Numbered from the stretch's first letter, positions 19,167-30,701 are shown. The stretch: DNA of 64,000 bases from Rhodoblastus sp963710275 (GCA_963710275.1 CAVPZS010000012.1:598058-662057); one strand, 5' to 3'. Numbers and translations: made by a program. Notes: a model not told the origin generated them from the sequence alone.

Positions 19167-20659
19167 CCGCTGTCGCCGAACGCCGGCCCCGCCGCGCCGG
19201 CGCGCGCTCGCTCCTGTCCAGCGAGTGGCTCGTATGCTTCGCCCTCCTGCTCCTGACGCTGGCGCTGCGCGCGCCCTTCGCCGGCAATATCGAGGAGGAT
19301 GAAGCCTTCTTCGCCCTGATCGGTCGGGATTGGACCCAGGGCCTGCTGCCCTATGTCGATCGGTTCGACGTCAAGCCGCCGGGGCTTTTTCTGCTTTACG
19401 CGCTGACGGCCAAGGTGTTTGGCGCCAGCCTCGCGACGATCAAGGGGCTTGAAATCGCTGCTGTCGCCGGCGCCGCCTTTGGGCTCTGGCGCTTAGGCCG
19501 CGATCATCTCTCGCCCTCCGTCGGTCTGACCGCCGCCGTCCTTTATCCTTTCTATTCCCTGGGCATGGGAGGCGTGAACGTTCCCGGCGAACTGATCCTC
19601 AACGCTTTCGAGGTATTCGCGGTGCTGGCCGCAATGCGCGCGGCCCGCGGGGAAGCGCGCGCCGCCGCGCTTTGCGGTCTGCTGTTCGGCTGCGCTTTCG
19701 CCATAAAACAATCCGCGGCCTTTGAGGCCGGCGCGGTGCTGTCGGCGCTGTTGATCGAGGCGCCCGATCGGCGCGCGGCCGGCCGCCGCCTGATCGCCTT
19801 CGGTCTCGCCGGCGCCGTCGCGCCGCTCGGTTTCGCGCTTTATTTCCTGGCGCATGGGCATTTCGCGGCGCTTTGGAGCGAAGCCGTGCTAGGGGCCGGC
19901 GGCCGGCTCGGCGGCGACAATGTCGGGTTTTCAGGCGGACTGGCGCGTCTGCCGGGTGGGCTGAAACCCGCCCTGGTCCTGGTCGCGGGCGCGGCCATGA
20001 CCTTGATGCGTCTGAAAAATTTCTCCCGCACGGCCATTGCGCAGCCCTTGCGGCTGTGCATCGCCTGGCTCGTGGGCGCGGCCGCGGCGCTGATCGCCAT
20101 GCGCGCCATGTATGACCATTATTTCCTGACGCTGATCCCGCCTTTGCTGCTGCTGGCCGGCGCGCGCTGTTCGGCGCGCTGGATTTCGGCGCCGGGCGCC
20201 GTCCGTTACTTGCGCGGGGGGCGCTGCTCGCGGCGGCGGCGCTGTGCCCGGTGGTCGTGGCTGGCCTCGGCGATCTGCAAAGCGGTGGAGAGGACCGCAA
20301 GGCCGTGCTGGCCGCCGCGCAGGCGGCGCGCTCAGCGGGGCTCGCGCCCAGCGATACCGGACTGGTCGTCAACCGGGGCCTCATGTTCCTTGTCGAGACC
20401 GGGGCCGCGCCATCGTCGCGCTTGTTCCATCCGCAGCACCTCTTGTGCGACTTCCCCCTGGTCGAAGGCGACATCCTGGCCGAGGCGATGGCGACGCGCC
20501 CGCGCTGGGTGCTCGTGGCGGACACGCGCCTCGGCATGGTCTGCGAAAAGGCGCCGCGGCTCGAAGCGTTGAAAGCTGCGCCTGGGACAGGATTATGCGC
20601 CGGTGGCGCATGTCGCGGGCGACTGGGACAGCTACGATCTTTACCGCCTGAAGCAATAA
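19163..20659 (+). CDS. GT39/ArnT-like membrane glycosyltransferase (two compensating frame breaks)
   Basis: This is a polyprenyl-phosphate-sugar-dependent membrane glycosyltransferase. The N-terminus holds TM1 and the family motif NIEEDEAFFALIGRDW with the acidic pair needed for catalysis, then YVDRFDVKPPGLFLLY. About ten TM segments follow. The frame is lost near 20164 (one base missing in a GCGCGC run) and regained near 20578 (one extra C). The corrected path reads ALFGALDFGAGRRPLL, later LVVNRGLMFLVETG and ends YDLYRLKQ with a TAA at 20657-20659. Two breaks that cancel each other and a well-conserved intervening segment favour sequencing error over decay. It is coupled to the GT87 gene by a GTGA overlap and followed by a strong terminator. 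Confidence 0.75.
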
Positions 20660-20660
20660 A

Positions 20661-20690
20661 AATCCCCGCTCAAGGGCGGGGATTTTTATT
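20661..20690. terminator. Bidirectional rho-independent terminator
   Basis: AATCCCCGC (20661-20669) pairs with GCGGGGATT (20676-20684), with A-rich sequence before and TTTATT after. It can serve both the glycosyltransferase operon on the plus strand and the small DUF465 gene on the minus strand. Confidence 0.9.
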
Positions 20691-20719
20691 GCTTGGTGAA
20701 GTCCTGCTTGTCCCGGCGG

Positions 20720-20908
20720 TCAGTGGACCGTCGCTGAGACGACTTCTTGTTTCAACTTGACGATTTCGTCCTTGAGCTGCAATTTCCGTCGTTTCAATTC
20801 ATGCAATTTGAGTTCGTCTACCGCGGGATGAAGCTCCTCCTTCTCGATCTCTCGTTGCAGCGTAAGATGGCGGCGTTCGAGTTCTGCGAGATGGCTTTGC
20901 AGAGACAT
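20720..20908 (-). CDS. DUF465 (YdcH-family) small coiled-coil protein
   Basis: This 62-residue protein is rich in Glu, Lys and Leu and forms a helical hairpin (SHLAELERRHLTLQREIEKE then LKLHELKRRKLQLKDEIVKL). This is the standard YdcH/DUF465 pattern; the family has no firm biochemical role. The ATG at 20908 is preceded by AGGAGTTGCGC, a good ribosome site; a TTG two codons earlier is less likely. A second, related gene lies 280 bases away in the opposite orientation. Confidence 0.88.
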   Translation of the reverse strand: MSLQSHLAELERRHLTLQREIEKEELHPAVDELKLHELKRRKLQLKDEIVKLKQEVVSATVH

Positions 20909-21189
20909 GCGCAACTCCTATGGATGCTTTAACGACAGGATTGTGACACGAAAGCGTGATCGCGCAAGCGGAAAATTATTGCAAAACCGTCATGCCCAAC
21001 AAAAGGTTCATCTCCCATCGGCAACCGGTTAACGCGTCGCGGAAGGGCGTCAGAGCCCTGAAAAATACGCCATTTTTTTATGCTTTCATGGTCAGGCGGC
21101 GCCAGAATGGCGCGATCTTGTCCTTGCTCTTGGCGCGGGAGGCGGACATAATCCGGCCAAGGCGCGCCGGGCGCCGACAGCGGTTTTCG

Positions 21190-21408
21190 ATGAGCAAAGA
21201 ATTGAGTGAAGAAGAGCGGGCCGAGTTCGCCAGCGAGGCCGAGCGTTTGCGTCAGGAGCATCGCGACCTCGACGCGGCCATTGACGCCTTGACGGCGGTG
21301 GGCGCGAACGACAGGCTGCAATTGCAGCGGCTGAAAAAACGCAAGCTCGCCCTGCGTGATCGCATTTCGTTCCTCGAAGACGCTCTCACGCCCGACATCA
21401 TCGCGTAG
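21190..21408 (+). CDS. DUF465 (YdcH-family) small protein
   Basis: The 72-residue protein shares the helical-hairpin pattern of its neighbour (AERLRQEHRDLDAAIDAL then LQLQRLKKRKLALRDRISFL). The ATG at 21190 begins the conserved part; a longer frame from 20956 would add 78 residues of low-quality sequence without family support. The function is unknown. It lies upstream of purE but is separated by about 170 bases, so it probably has its own transcript. Confidence 0.85.
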   Translation: MSKELSEEERAEFASEAERLRQEHRDLDAAIDALTAVGANDRLQLQRLKKRKLALRDRISFLEDALTPDIIA

Positions 21409-21576
21409 ACGTCAGATCCGCTTCGTTCCCGTTCTCGAGACCGCCACGCGCGACCCACGCGAGCGAACGTCCTGCTCTCGACCCGTGTTTCCCGCGGGTT
21501 TGCGCAAAATTGCTTTCACTTTCGCCGGACATGCTCTAGACACGTCGCCTTCCGTAACCGCCGAGCCTGAATTCAC

Positions 21577-22072
21577 GTGGTCAAAACCCCGCCTCCCGTC
21601 GCCATCATCATGGGCAGCCAGTCCGATTGGGCGACCATGCGCCATGCCAGCGAAACCCTCGCGGCGCTGGACATAGACTTCGACGCGCGCATCGTCTCGG
21701 CGCATCGCACCCCCGACCGTCTCGTGGCCTTCGCCAAGGGGGCGCGCGCCGCCGGTTTCAAGGTCATCATCGCCGGGGCCGGAGGCGCCGCCCATCTGCC
21801 GGGCATGGCCGCCGCGATGACGCCTTTGCCGGTGCTCGGCGTGCCCGTCGAATCCAAGGCGCTGTCGGGCAAGGACTTCGCTTTATTCCATTGTCCAGAT
21901 GCCCGGCGGCGTGCCGGTCGGGACGCTCGCCATCGGCAAGCCGGGCGCGATCAACGCCGCGCTGCTCGCCGCCTCGATCCTCGCGCTCAATGACGAAAAG
22001 CTTGGCGCGCGGCTCGACGCCTGGCGCGCGCGGCAGACCGCCGCCGTCAAAGAGCGGCCGGAAAATGGCTGA
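21577..22072 (+). CDS. purE: N5-carboxyaminoimidazole ribonucleotide mutase PurE (one frame break)
   Basis: PurE moves the carboxylate of N5-CAIR to C4 to give CAIR in de novo purine synthesis. The N-terminal half is intact: IIMGSQSDWATM for phosphate binding, the catalytic VSAHRTPDRL segment and AGAGGAAHLPGM. At 21876-21877 GACTTCG should read GACTCG, restoring DSLYSIVQMPGGVPVG and a normal C-terminus to the TGA at 22070-22072, for about 164 residues. The extra T lies in a would-be GACTC site. Because this is an essential pathway gene with both halves well conserved, an assembly error is the simplest explanation. It overlaps purK by 8 bases. Confidence 0.9.
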
Positions 22073-23172
22073 CGCCAGCAGGCTTGCGCCTGATATCTCC
22101 CCGGGCGCGCGCGTCGGCATCGTCGGCGGCGGCCAGCTGGGCCGCATGCTGGCGATGGCGGCGGCGCGGCTCGGCCTGTCCTGCCATATCTACACCGATC
22201 GCGCCGACGATCCGGCGATCGAGGTCGCGGGCCAGGCCACCGTCGCGTCCTACGAAGACGAAGCTGCCCTGGCGGCTTTTGCGGACGTCGTCGACGTCGT
22301 CACCTATGAATTCGAGAACATTCCCGCGCGCACGGCCGAAATCCTCGCATCGAGGAAGCCGGTGCGGCCGTCGCCCCATGTGCTGGCCCTGACCCAGGAC
22401 CGGCTGGTCGAGAAGAATTTCATCTCCGGCCTGGGCGTCGAGGTTGCGGCCTATGCGACGGTCGACGATCCCGGCGCCCTGGCGCGCGCAGTGGCGCAGA
22501 TCGGCCGCCCCTCCATCCTGAAGACCCGGCGCTTCGGCTATGACGGCAAGGGCCAGGCGCTGATCCGCGAGGGCTCGGACCTGGCCGCGGCCTTCCGTTC
22601 GCTGGGCTCCCAACCGGCGATCCTCGAAGGCTTCGTGCCCTTTGCCTGCGAAGTCTCGGTGGTGGCGGCGCGCGGCCTCGACGGCGATTTCGTCGCCTGG
22701 GATATCGGCCTCAACACCCACGAGCATCACATCCTCGCTACCACGGTGGTTCCCGCCGGGATCGGCGACGAGCTCTGCGCGAGGGCGCGCGACAAGGCGA
22801 AAAAGATCGCCGACGCGCTGGACTATGTCGGCGTGCTCGCGGTGGAAATGTTCGTGGTCGAGCGGCCGGAGGGGCTTCGCCTCCTGGTCAACGAGATCGC
22901 GCCGCGCGTGCACAACTCCGGCCACTGGACGCTCGACGGCTCGCAGACACTCGCAGTTCGAACAGCATATCCGCGCGATTTGCGGCTTCCCGCTTGGCTC
23001 GGCAAAAGCCCATGGGCGCGCAGAAATGCGCAATCTGATCGGGGACGATATTCTGTCCTGGCGCGACTATCTGGCGCAGCCTGGCGCCTGCCTGCATCTC
23101 TATGGCAAGTCCGAAGCGCGCCCCGGCCGCAAGATGGGCCATGTGACGTTCCTGCGAGACCGGCAGGCCTGA
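22065..23172 (+). CDS. purK: N5-carboxyaminoimidazole ribonucleotide synthase PurK (one frame break)
   Basis: PurK is an ATP-grasp enzyme that makes N5-CAIR from AIR, bicarbonate and ATP, feeding PurE. It has the N-terminal VGIVGGGQLGRMLAMAA motif, the YEFENIPA segment, ATP-grasp residues in ILKTRRFGYDGKGQ and the metal-binding NEIAPRVHNSGHWTLDG. Just after that, near 22950, one base is extra (GACACTCG for about GACCTCG). The second frame then supplies SQFEQHIRAICGFPLG through to HVTFLRDRQA and the stop. The corrected length of about 368 residues is normal. The start overlaps the purE stop, the usual operon form. Confidence 0.9.
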
Positions 23173-23251
23173 ACCACGAAATCCTGGGGAAAACTCCCAG
23201 GCGGAGGCCAAGCCGTGGGAACCTTGAGCGCGGTCGCAGGATTTGGCTGTC

Positions 23252-26170
23252 ATGAAGCCGAGCCTCTTCCCGTCGCGGGCCGACCGCGCCATCGCCTTGA
23301 CCGCAGGAGCGCTGGCCATCGCCCTCGCGGCGACGACGCTTGTTGGCTGGATCGCCGGGATCGAAAGCCTCACGACGATCTGGCCCGGGCGGCGCGCGGA
23401 TGACGCCGAATACCGCATTCGGCCTGATCGCCTCCGGCGTCTCGCTCATCCTCTCGTGTCGCCGGGACGCGCCCGCAACCTGCGCAAAAGATGCTCGGCC
23501 TCGCCGTCTCGGCCTTTGGCCTGGTTTTCGTGCTTGAATATGCGCTGGGCGCGGACTTCGGCCTGGACAACGCCTTTCTGCGCTGGGCGCCGGTTTTCTC
23601 CGGCCGTCCCTCTTTCGCCACCTCGTCGAGTTTCATCGTGCTCGGCGTCGCGCTGGCGCTGATCCCGTCGCAGGCGACCGTCGCGCAAATCCTGCGTTCG
23701 GCGCTGGCGGTCGGCGCCGCAGTCTTCGCCACCACCGGCGTCCTCGGCTATTTCATCGCGCCTATCGACCCTTCCGTGCATCGCGCCCTGTTCGGCTTCG
23801 CGATGCCTACCGCGATCGCGTTGCTCTGCCTGTCGATCGGCGTGCTGGCGGCGGGAAAGCGGCGCATCGCGTTCAATGACTACGTCAGCCTCGGCGCGCC
23901 CATCGTCAGCCTGATCGCGCTGGCGGCGCTGGTCGCGACCTCGCTTTTCGCCATAGACGCGCAATACAAGGTGCGCAGCCTGGCGCGCAAGGCCGAGAGC
24001 ATTGAGCTTGCGCTCTCGCGCCTGCTGGACGCCCTGCGCGACGCCGAAACCAGCCAGCGCGGCTATCTGCTGACGGGCGTCGACAGCTATCTCGATTCCT
24101 ATCGGGCGGCGCCGCCGGAGGCCGAGCGGGAACTCGAGCGCGTTTCCGGACTGGTTGACCAGGGCGGGGCGCGCGGGCGGCTGGCGCAGATCCGGACATT
24201 GGTCGCGCAGAAATTCGAGGTGTTGCGCGAGGGCATCGCGCTGAAACGGGCAGGCGACGCCGCGGGCGCCCTGGCGGTGGTCAATTCCGGGCGCGGCAAG
24301 GAACTGATGGACCGGCTGCGCGGCGAAATCTCGGCAATGAAGGACGAGGAGCTGCGCCAGGCCAACGCCCAGCGCGAAACCGCCGACGCGCAGATCGTCA
24401 GGCTGCAGTTCAGCACTCTGCTCACGGTCTCCCTGGTTGTCGCCATCGCCGCCTTCCTGTTCCTGGACGGGCGCCGGCGGTTCGAGCATTTGCGGCGCGT
24501 GCAGCGGCGGCTGACGTTCCTGAACGAAAATCTCGACCGCAGCGTCGCCGAAAAAACCGGGGAGCTGTCGGCGGCGCTTCACGCGGCGCGCAGCGCCGAG
24601 GAAAGCGTCCGCGAACTCAACGCGCGTCTCGAGGAGCAGGTGGAGACGCGCACGCGCGAACTCGACCGCATCTTCCGCATGTCCTCGGATATACTGGGCG
24701 TCGGCGATTTCGACGGCCGGGTGATCCGCATCAGTCCGGCCTGCGAGGCCATTACCGGACGCACGGTCGAGCAGGCGCTGGCCGAACCGACGATCAATCT
24801 GGTGCACCCGGAGGATCGGGACGAGGTCTTGAAGATTTTCGCCAGGAACTTGCGCGGAGGCCTGGTCGATTTCGTCATCCGGTCCTTGCGCTCCGACGGC
24901 GACATCCGCTGGTTGTCCTGGAGGATCACGCCGGTGCTGCAGGACCGGCTGTTCTTCTTCACGGCCCGGGACGTGACCGACGAACGCCAGCGGGAGGAGA
25001 TCTTGCGCCACGCCCAGAAGATGGAGGCGGTGGGACAGTTGACCGGCGGCATCGCCCATGACTTCAACAATCTGCTGACCGTGGTGATTGGCAATCTGGA
25101 TTCGCTGCAACGCGGCCTGCTGGATGTCGGGCAGCGCGCCCGCCGCCAGATCGACCACGCCCTGCTCGGCGCCAATCGCGCGGCGGCGCTGACCGCGCGC
25201 CTCCTCGCCTTTTCCCGCCGCCAGCCGCTGGCGCCGGAAACCATCGAGGCCAACAGCCTCGTGGCCAGCATGTCGGAAATCCTGCGCAGGACGCTGGGCG
25301 AGCAGATTTCCGTCGAGACCGTGCTGGCGGGCGGCCTGTGGCGCACCGAGGCCGATCCCAACCAGCTGGAGAGCGCCATCCTCAATCTCGCGATCAACGC
25401 GCGCGACGCCATGCCCTCCGGCGGCAAGATCACCCTGGAAACCGCCAATTCGCATCTCGACGACTCCTATGCGGCTGCCAATCCGGACGCCAGGCCCGGG
25501 CAATATGTGATGATCGCCGTCACTGACACCGGCGAGGGCATGACGCCCGACGTGCTCGACAAGGTATTCGAGCCCTTCTTCACCACCAAGCCGACCGGCG
25601 TCGGCACCGGGCTCGGCCTGTCGCAGGTCTATGGCTTCATCCGGCAGTCTGGCGGCCATGTCGCCATCGAGTTCGGAAACGGGCGTGGGGACCCTGGTGA
25701 AACTCTACCTGCCGCGCAGCCATGCGGCCGCCGCGCGCGATATTGCCCGGCGTCCCGTGTCAGCGGTTCGGGCGCGCGGCGAAACCGTGCTCGTGGTCGA
25801 GGACGAGGAGGAGGTGAGGACCTTCACGGTGGAGGCGCTTGAGGAGGCTGGATATGAGGTTTTCAGCGTCGGAGACGCGCCTGCGGCCCTGGCCGAACTG
25901 GAGGCGCATCCGCGTATTGCGCTGCTGGTCAGCGATGTCGTGCTCGGCGGCCCGATGGACGGCGGCGCGTTGCGCGACCAGGCGCTGAAGAGGCGCCCGG
26001 GTCTGCCGGTGCTGTTCATGACCGGCTATACGCGCAACGCCATCCTCCACAACGGCCGTCTCGACGACGGGGTTTTCCTGCTGCCCAAGCCCTTCACCGC
26101 CACGCTCCTGACGCGAAAGGTCCGGCAATTGCTCGACGAGCATCAGGACGACCAGCTGAAGCTGCTGTGA
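23252..26170 (+). CDS. Hybrid sensor histidine kinase with CHASE3, PAS and receiver domains (three frame breaks)
   Basis: A membrane sensor kinase assembled from consecutive frames. The N-terminus (MKPSLFPSRADRAIALTAG) begins a set of several TM helices. A CHASE3 domain (about 23950-24420, with the ETSQRGYLLTG motif) is followed by TM, coiled coil and one PAS domain (about 24680-24990). The HisKA has the phospho-acceptor in LTGGIAHDFNN, the HATPase has NLAINARDAM, DTGEGM and GTGLGLSQVYG, and the C-terminal receiver has VVEDEEEVRTF and the acceptor Asp in LLVSDVVLGG. Breaks occur near 23390 and between 23455 and 23490, and at 25671-25672, where GAGTTCGGAA should be GAGTCGGAA. It follows purK by 79 bases. 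The signal it senses is unknown. Confidence 0.8.
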
Positions 26171-26179
26171 TTTGGGCGC

Positions 26180-26800
26180 TTATTCTCCTTTTTCCTTCCA
26201 TTGCCTGTAGGTCATGCGCGGGAGATCGAAACGGTCGGTCGTGCGGCAATAGACCGAGGGCGAGCCCAGGCGTCCGATCGGCGCGAAATCCTTGATGCGC
26301 AAACGCTCGCCGACCAGGGCGTCGGCGACATGGAACATCACCACTTCGCCGATGAACAAGGTGTTGGCGCCAAGGGCCAGCGACTGGAACAGCTTGCATT
26401 CGAGGCTGGCCTGCGCCTCGACAAGACGGGGCGCGGCGATGCGGAGGGAGGGCGCGACATGCAGCCGCGCTGGAGCGATTTCGCTCTCGTCGGGCGGAAA
26501 ATCCACCGCCGACACATTCATGGCGTCCAGCAGATCCTCGGTTACCAGATTGACGACGAATTCGCCTGAGCCGAGAATGTTGCGAGCGGTGTCCTTGGGC
26601 GAGCCGTCGTCGCGGCGCCCGATGCTGACAGCGACATAGACCGGATCACTGCCGACGCCGTTGAAGAAGCTGAAGGGCGCGAGATTGACGCCGCCGTCGG
26701 AGCCCTGGCTGGTCACCCAGGCGATGGGGCGGGGAACGACCAGATTTGTCAGCAGCTTGTAGTTGTCCGTCGCGCTGTGGGCGGAAGGGTCGATTTGCAT
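26180..26800 (-). CDS. Flavin reductase-like domain protein (DIM6/NTAB family)
   Basis: This 206-residue FMN-binding split-barrel protein has the family motifs VVPRPIAWVTSQG near residue 22, NLAPFSFFNGVGSDPVYVAVSIG and DTARNILGSGEFVVNLV. Such proteins reduce FMN with NAD(P)H for a partner oxygenase, or act as uncharacterised flavoproteins. No oxygenase gene is adjacent, so a partner cannot be named. It lies convergent with and 9 bases from the preceding kinase gene, between two related hybrid kinases. Confidence 0.87.
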   Translation of the reverse strand: MQIDPSAHSATDNYKLLTNLVVPRPIAWVTSQGSDGGVNLAPFSFFNGVGSDPVYVAVSIGRRDDGSPKDTARNILGSGEFVVNLVTEDLLDAMNVSAVDFPPDESEIAPARLHVAPSLRIAAPRLVEAQASLECKLFQSLALGANTLFIGEVVMFHVADALVGERLRIKDFAPIGRLGSPSVYCRTTDRFDLPRMTYRQWKEKGE

Positions 26801-26839
26801 GCGTCGCCTCTCTGGCTGATCATTGACGAAACACTAGAA

Positions 26840-26869
26840 CCCTCCCTGCCTCAAGTGAAGCAGGGAGGG
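26840..26869. repeat. Inverted repeat in the gap before the second hybrid kinase
   Basis: CCCTCCCTGC (26840-26849) and GCAGGGAGGG (26860-26869) form a perfect 10-bp stem with a 10-base loop. It lies 40 bases upstream of the divergent flavin reductase start, within the 332-base gene-free gap 26801-27132. No U-tract follows, so it could be an operator or an mRNA structure. No other feature was recognised in the gap. Confidence 0.45.
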
Positions 26870-27132
26870 CTCCGGATTCCTTGAAGACGCATATCCTTGT
26901 CGCAAAACCGGCGTCCACTTTTGCCGGATATGCTCTGACGCCCCGCGGGCCTTCTTCGCAGTGATACCCGTACTTCGACCTTTTTCGGGGCCTTGACCGC
27001 GGCGCCGCTGCAGGTCAAGGATGAGAAAACGTCCCGCCTTTCGGCTGAACAGTCAAGGTCAAGGTAAGGCAAGAGACAAGAGCTTGACTGTCTCCGCGGA
27101 GGGGCGCCGGACCGCCCGGAGTTTCGTCCACG

Positions 27133-30100
27133 GTGTTGTCGTCGCAGGCCCAGAAAGGAACAGATCGCGCCATCGCCCTGGCGGCAGGCGCTTCGACTGT
27201 CGTTATCGCGCTCAGCGGTTTTTTCGGCTGGCATGCCGCCGGCTGGATTCCAATGAAACTGGCCACTGCCGTAGCTCTCGCCCTCGGCGGAGCGTCGCTG
27301 ATCCTGGCGGTCATCTCCGAAAGAACCCGTTGGCTGCAGGTTGCTCTGGCGCTGCTCATGGCCGCCGCCGGCGCCGCGTTCATGGCCGAAGCGGCTTTGA
27401 ACATCGATTTCGGCATCGACAATCTGAGCATGCCCGGGGTTGATGCGACGCATCTGGGGCGCCCGCCCGTCGCCGCCGCCAGGGGCATGATCATGACGGG
27501 ACTCGCCCTAGCCCTGCTGCCGGCGCGCAGCGGGCTTGCAGGGTGGGTTCGCCTGGCGCTGGCGCTCGTCGGCCTTGTCGGCGCCTTGGTGACGATGCTG
27601 GGCGCGTTGATGACGCCGGTCGATTCCTCGCTGCACGTCCAGCTCTTCCCCGTCGCGGCCCAGGCTCCGATCGGTTTCGCCTGCCTATACGTCGGCGTGC
27701 TGGCGGCGGGCTCGCACAGGACCAGGATGCGGGGATTTCTCAGGTTTTCGGGTCCCATTGCCGCCTTTGTCGCGCTGCTGACGACCGTGAGCCTGTCGCT
27801 GGTGAGCATCGAGGTCCAGGAGAAGGCGCGCGTCCAGGGCCGTCAGGCGAACGAGTTGGAAATGGCCTGGCGCGCCTGCTCGATCTGCTGCAGGACGCCG
27901 AGACCGGGCAGCGCGGCTTTCTCCTGACCGGCGCGGATCGCTATCTCGCTCCCTATGTCGCCGCATCGGGCCGGGTCAGGGACGAGTTCGCGCGTCTCGG
28001 CGCCTTGACCTCCAACGACGCGGCCATGCGCGACGGCTTGAACCGCGCGCAGGCGCTGGCTGACGAAAAACTCGACGAATTGCGCCAGACCATCGAGCTG
28101 AAGCGCAAGGGTGACATCGCCTCGGCTTTGGCGCTGGTCGAAACGGACCAAGGCAGGCTGGTGATGGACCGCCTGCGCCAGGTGATCGGCGGATTGCAGG
28201 CCGAAGTCGGCCGGCGGCTCGAAGCGCGCAGGATGCAACTTGACGAGCAATCCGCGCAACTGCGGCTGACGACGCTCGTCACCATCGCGCTCATTGTCGT
28301 TGTCGCCCTGGTCCTGCTGCTCGACGCCCGCCGGCGGCTCAACCAGCTTCGGGAGACCGAACACAAGCTGCGGGACGCCAACGAGGGGCTGGACCGCGAG
28401 GTCGCGCAGAGGACGGCGGCCTTGCGCGAAAACGAGGCGCGCTATCGCAACTTTTTCGAAAACGCCGCCGTCGGCTGCGCGGAGCTTGGGCTGGACCAGC
28501 GCTTCATCCGGGTCAACGCGCGCCTCTGCCAGATTACAGGCTACAGCGCCGAGGAGCTTGTCGGCGAGCGCGTGTCCGCGCTGTCCCATCCCGACGACCG
28601 TCCCGCCGCCGACGCCCAGCGCGCCCGCTATCTGCGCGGAGAGATGGATCACTTTCGTCGCGAGGCCCGCTTCATCCGCAAGGATGGCCAGATGGTCTGG
28701 ACCCAGATCACTGCGGCGCTGGTTCGCGACGGCGCCGGCGCGCCCGCCTATTCGCTGGGCGTCATCCAGGACATCAACGAGCGCAAGCTGGCGGAAATCG
28801 CGCTGGAGGCCAAGGAGGCGCGTTTCCGCACGGTGCTGGAAAACTCGCGGGACGCGATCTACCGATACGACCTGCAACAGAAGCGGTTCGAATATATCAG
28901 TCCGGTCGCGGAGGTGATTTCGGGGTTCTCCGTCGATGAACTGATGGCGCAGGACAGTGAACAGGCGCGGGCCCTGATCCATCCTGACGACCGGGCGACC
29001 GTCGAAGCCGCCTTCGCCCGCCTCGAAGAGACGGGCGCGGTCGAAATCGAATATCGGCAAATGCGCAAAGGCGGCGACTATGTCTGGCTGTCCAACAACC
29101 TGTCGTTGACGCGGGACGCCTCGGGTCGGCCCTCGTATCGCAATGGCAATATCCGCGACATCACCGCGCGCAAACAGGCTGACGAAGCCTTGCGCGACAG
29201 CGAGGCGCGCCTTCGCGCGGCGCAGGAGGCGCTGCTCGACGCCTTCCTGATACACGAGCCGATCCGGGACGAAGCGGGACGGGTGGTCGACCTGAAAGTC
29301 GTCTACGCCAATCCGATCGCCGCCCGTTTTTGTCGCAGCACGCCGGAAAACATGATCGGGCGCCGCCTGAGCGAAATCATTCCCGGCTCCAGGTCGCCCG
29401 GCGGCCTGATCGAGCGCCACGGCCGGATCATCGAAAGCGGCCGCACCCAGGATTATGTGCTCGACTATGACGCCGACGGGATCAAGGGGCATTTCCGCAA
29501 TGTGATCGCGCCTTTCGGGCGCTATGCCGCGGTCAGCTTCCGCGACATTACACGGGAAGTCGAGGAGGTCGACGCGCTGGCGGCGGCGAAGGCCGAAGCC
29601 GAACGGGCCAGCGAGGCGAAGTCGAAGTTCCTCGCCGCCGCCAGCCACGACTTGCGCCAGCCCGTGCAATCGCTGACTCTTTTGCTCGCCATGATTAAAA
29701 GGCTGGTGTCCGACCGGCCCAAGGCCGCCGCGAGCGTGGAGATGGCGGAGACCGCTCTGAGCAGCCTGAGCGGCCTGCTTACGGGAATCCTCGATATTTC
29801 GCGGCTGGAAGCCGGCGTGGTCACGCCGCAGGCCGCGAGCGTCGATCTCGCGGCTGTGGTGAAAAAGCTGGCCGCCGAATACCGGCCTCGCGCGGAAAGC
29901 GCCGGGCTCGCCCTTCGCGCCGTCCCGGGCGCGCTGTGGGCGCGGACCGACGCGGCGCTGCTGGACCGCATCCTGCGCAACCTGCTGGAAAACGCCCTGC
30001 GCTATACGCTCAAGGGCGGCGTGCTGATCGCTCTGCGCCGCCGCGGCGACAAGGCCCGCATCGACGTGTTCGACACCGGCATCGGCATCCCCGCCGACAA

Positions 30101-30695
30101 GCAGGCCGAGATTTTCGTCGAATTCCGCCAGCTCGGCAATCCCGCCCGCGACGCCAGCCAGGGCCTCGGACTCGGCCTCGCCATCGTCTCCCGCCTCGCC
30201 CACCTGCTCGACACCGAGGTGCAGGTCTGCTCGCGCCCCGGCCACGGCTCGCGCTTTTCGATCAGCTTGCCGCTCGACCGCGCCGTGGCCTTCGCGGCGC
30301 CCGAACCTGCGCTCCCCGATCCGGGCGGCCGCATCCTCGTCATCGAGGATAATGCCGGGCTGCGCGAGGCTTTCGCCGCCATGCTGGACGACTGGGGCTA
30401 CGCGACCATGACCGCCGCCAGCGGCGAGGAGGCTTTCGCGGTGGCGGAGAAGGAGGCGTGGCGCTTCGACGCGATCCTCGCCGATCATCGCCTCGGCGCG
30501 GGCGTCACCGGCGCCGAGGCGGCCAGGGAAATCGCGCGCCGCGCCGGCCGCGCCTTTCCGACCATGATCGTCACCGGCGACACCGCCAAGGAGCGCATCG
30601 CCGAGATCCACGCCAGCGGCTTCGCCATGCTGCACAAGCCGGTCGAGGCCAAGGATCTGCGTCGTCAAGTGGCGCAGGCCCTGACAGGATGCTGA
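27133..30695 (+). CDS. Hybrid sensor histidine kinase with CHASE3, three PAS and receiver domains (one frame break)
   Basis: The N-terminus carries about six TM helices, including ATAVALALGGASLILAVI, similar in layout to the kinase at 23252. CHASE3 follows with ETGQRGFLLTG, then TM and coiled coil, three PAS-like domains (about 28430-28780, 28810-29170 and 29200-29540), HisKA with ASHDLRQPVQSLTLLL, and HATPase with LLENALRY, DTGIGIP and GLGLGLAIVSRLAH. A C-terminal receiver shows LVIEDNAGLREAF and acceptor Asp in AILADHRLG. The frame changes near 27866, where a C seems missing (GCCTGGCG for GCCCTGGCG). The start is GTG at 27133. It ends 6 bases from the convergent GGDEF-EAL gene. Predicted role: sensing an unknown cue. 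Confidence 0.83.
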
Positions 30696-30701
30696 CGGGA
30701 G

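Noticed and set aside
23446..25659. A 737-residue minus-strand frame inside the first hybrid kinase
   Set aside because: Antisense shadow without motifs; the kinase domains are on the plus strand.
27843..30668. A 941-residue open frame antisense to the second hybrid kinase
   Set aside because: It is a shadow of the GC-rich kinase frame, with no domain and low-complexity composition. The sense strand has clear PAS, HisKA and HATPase motifs.
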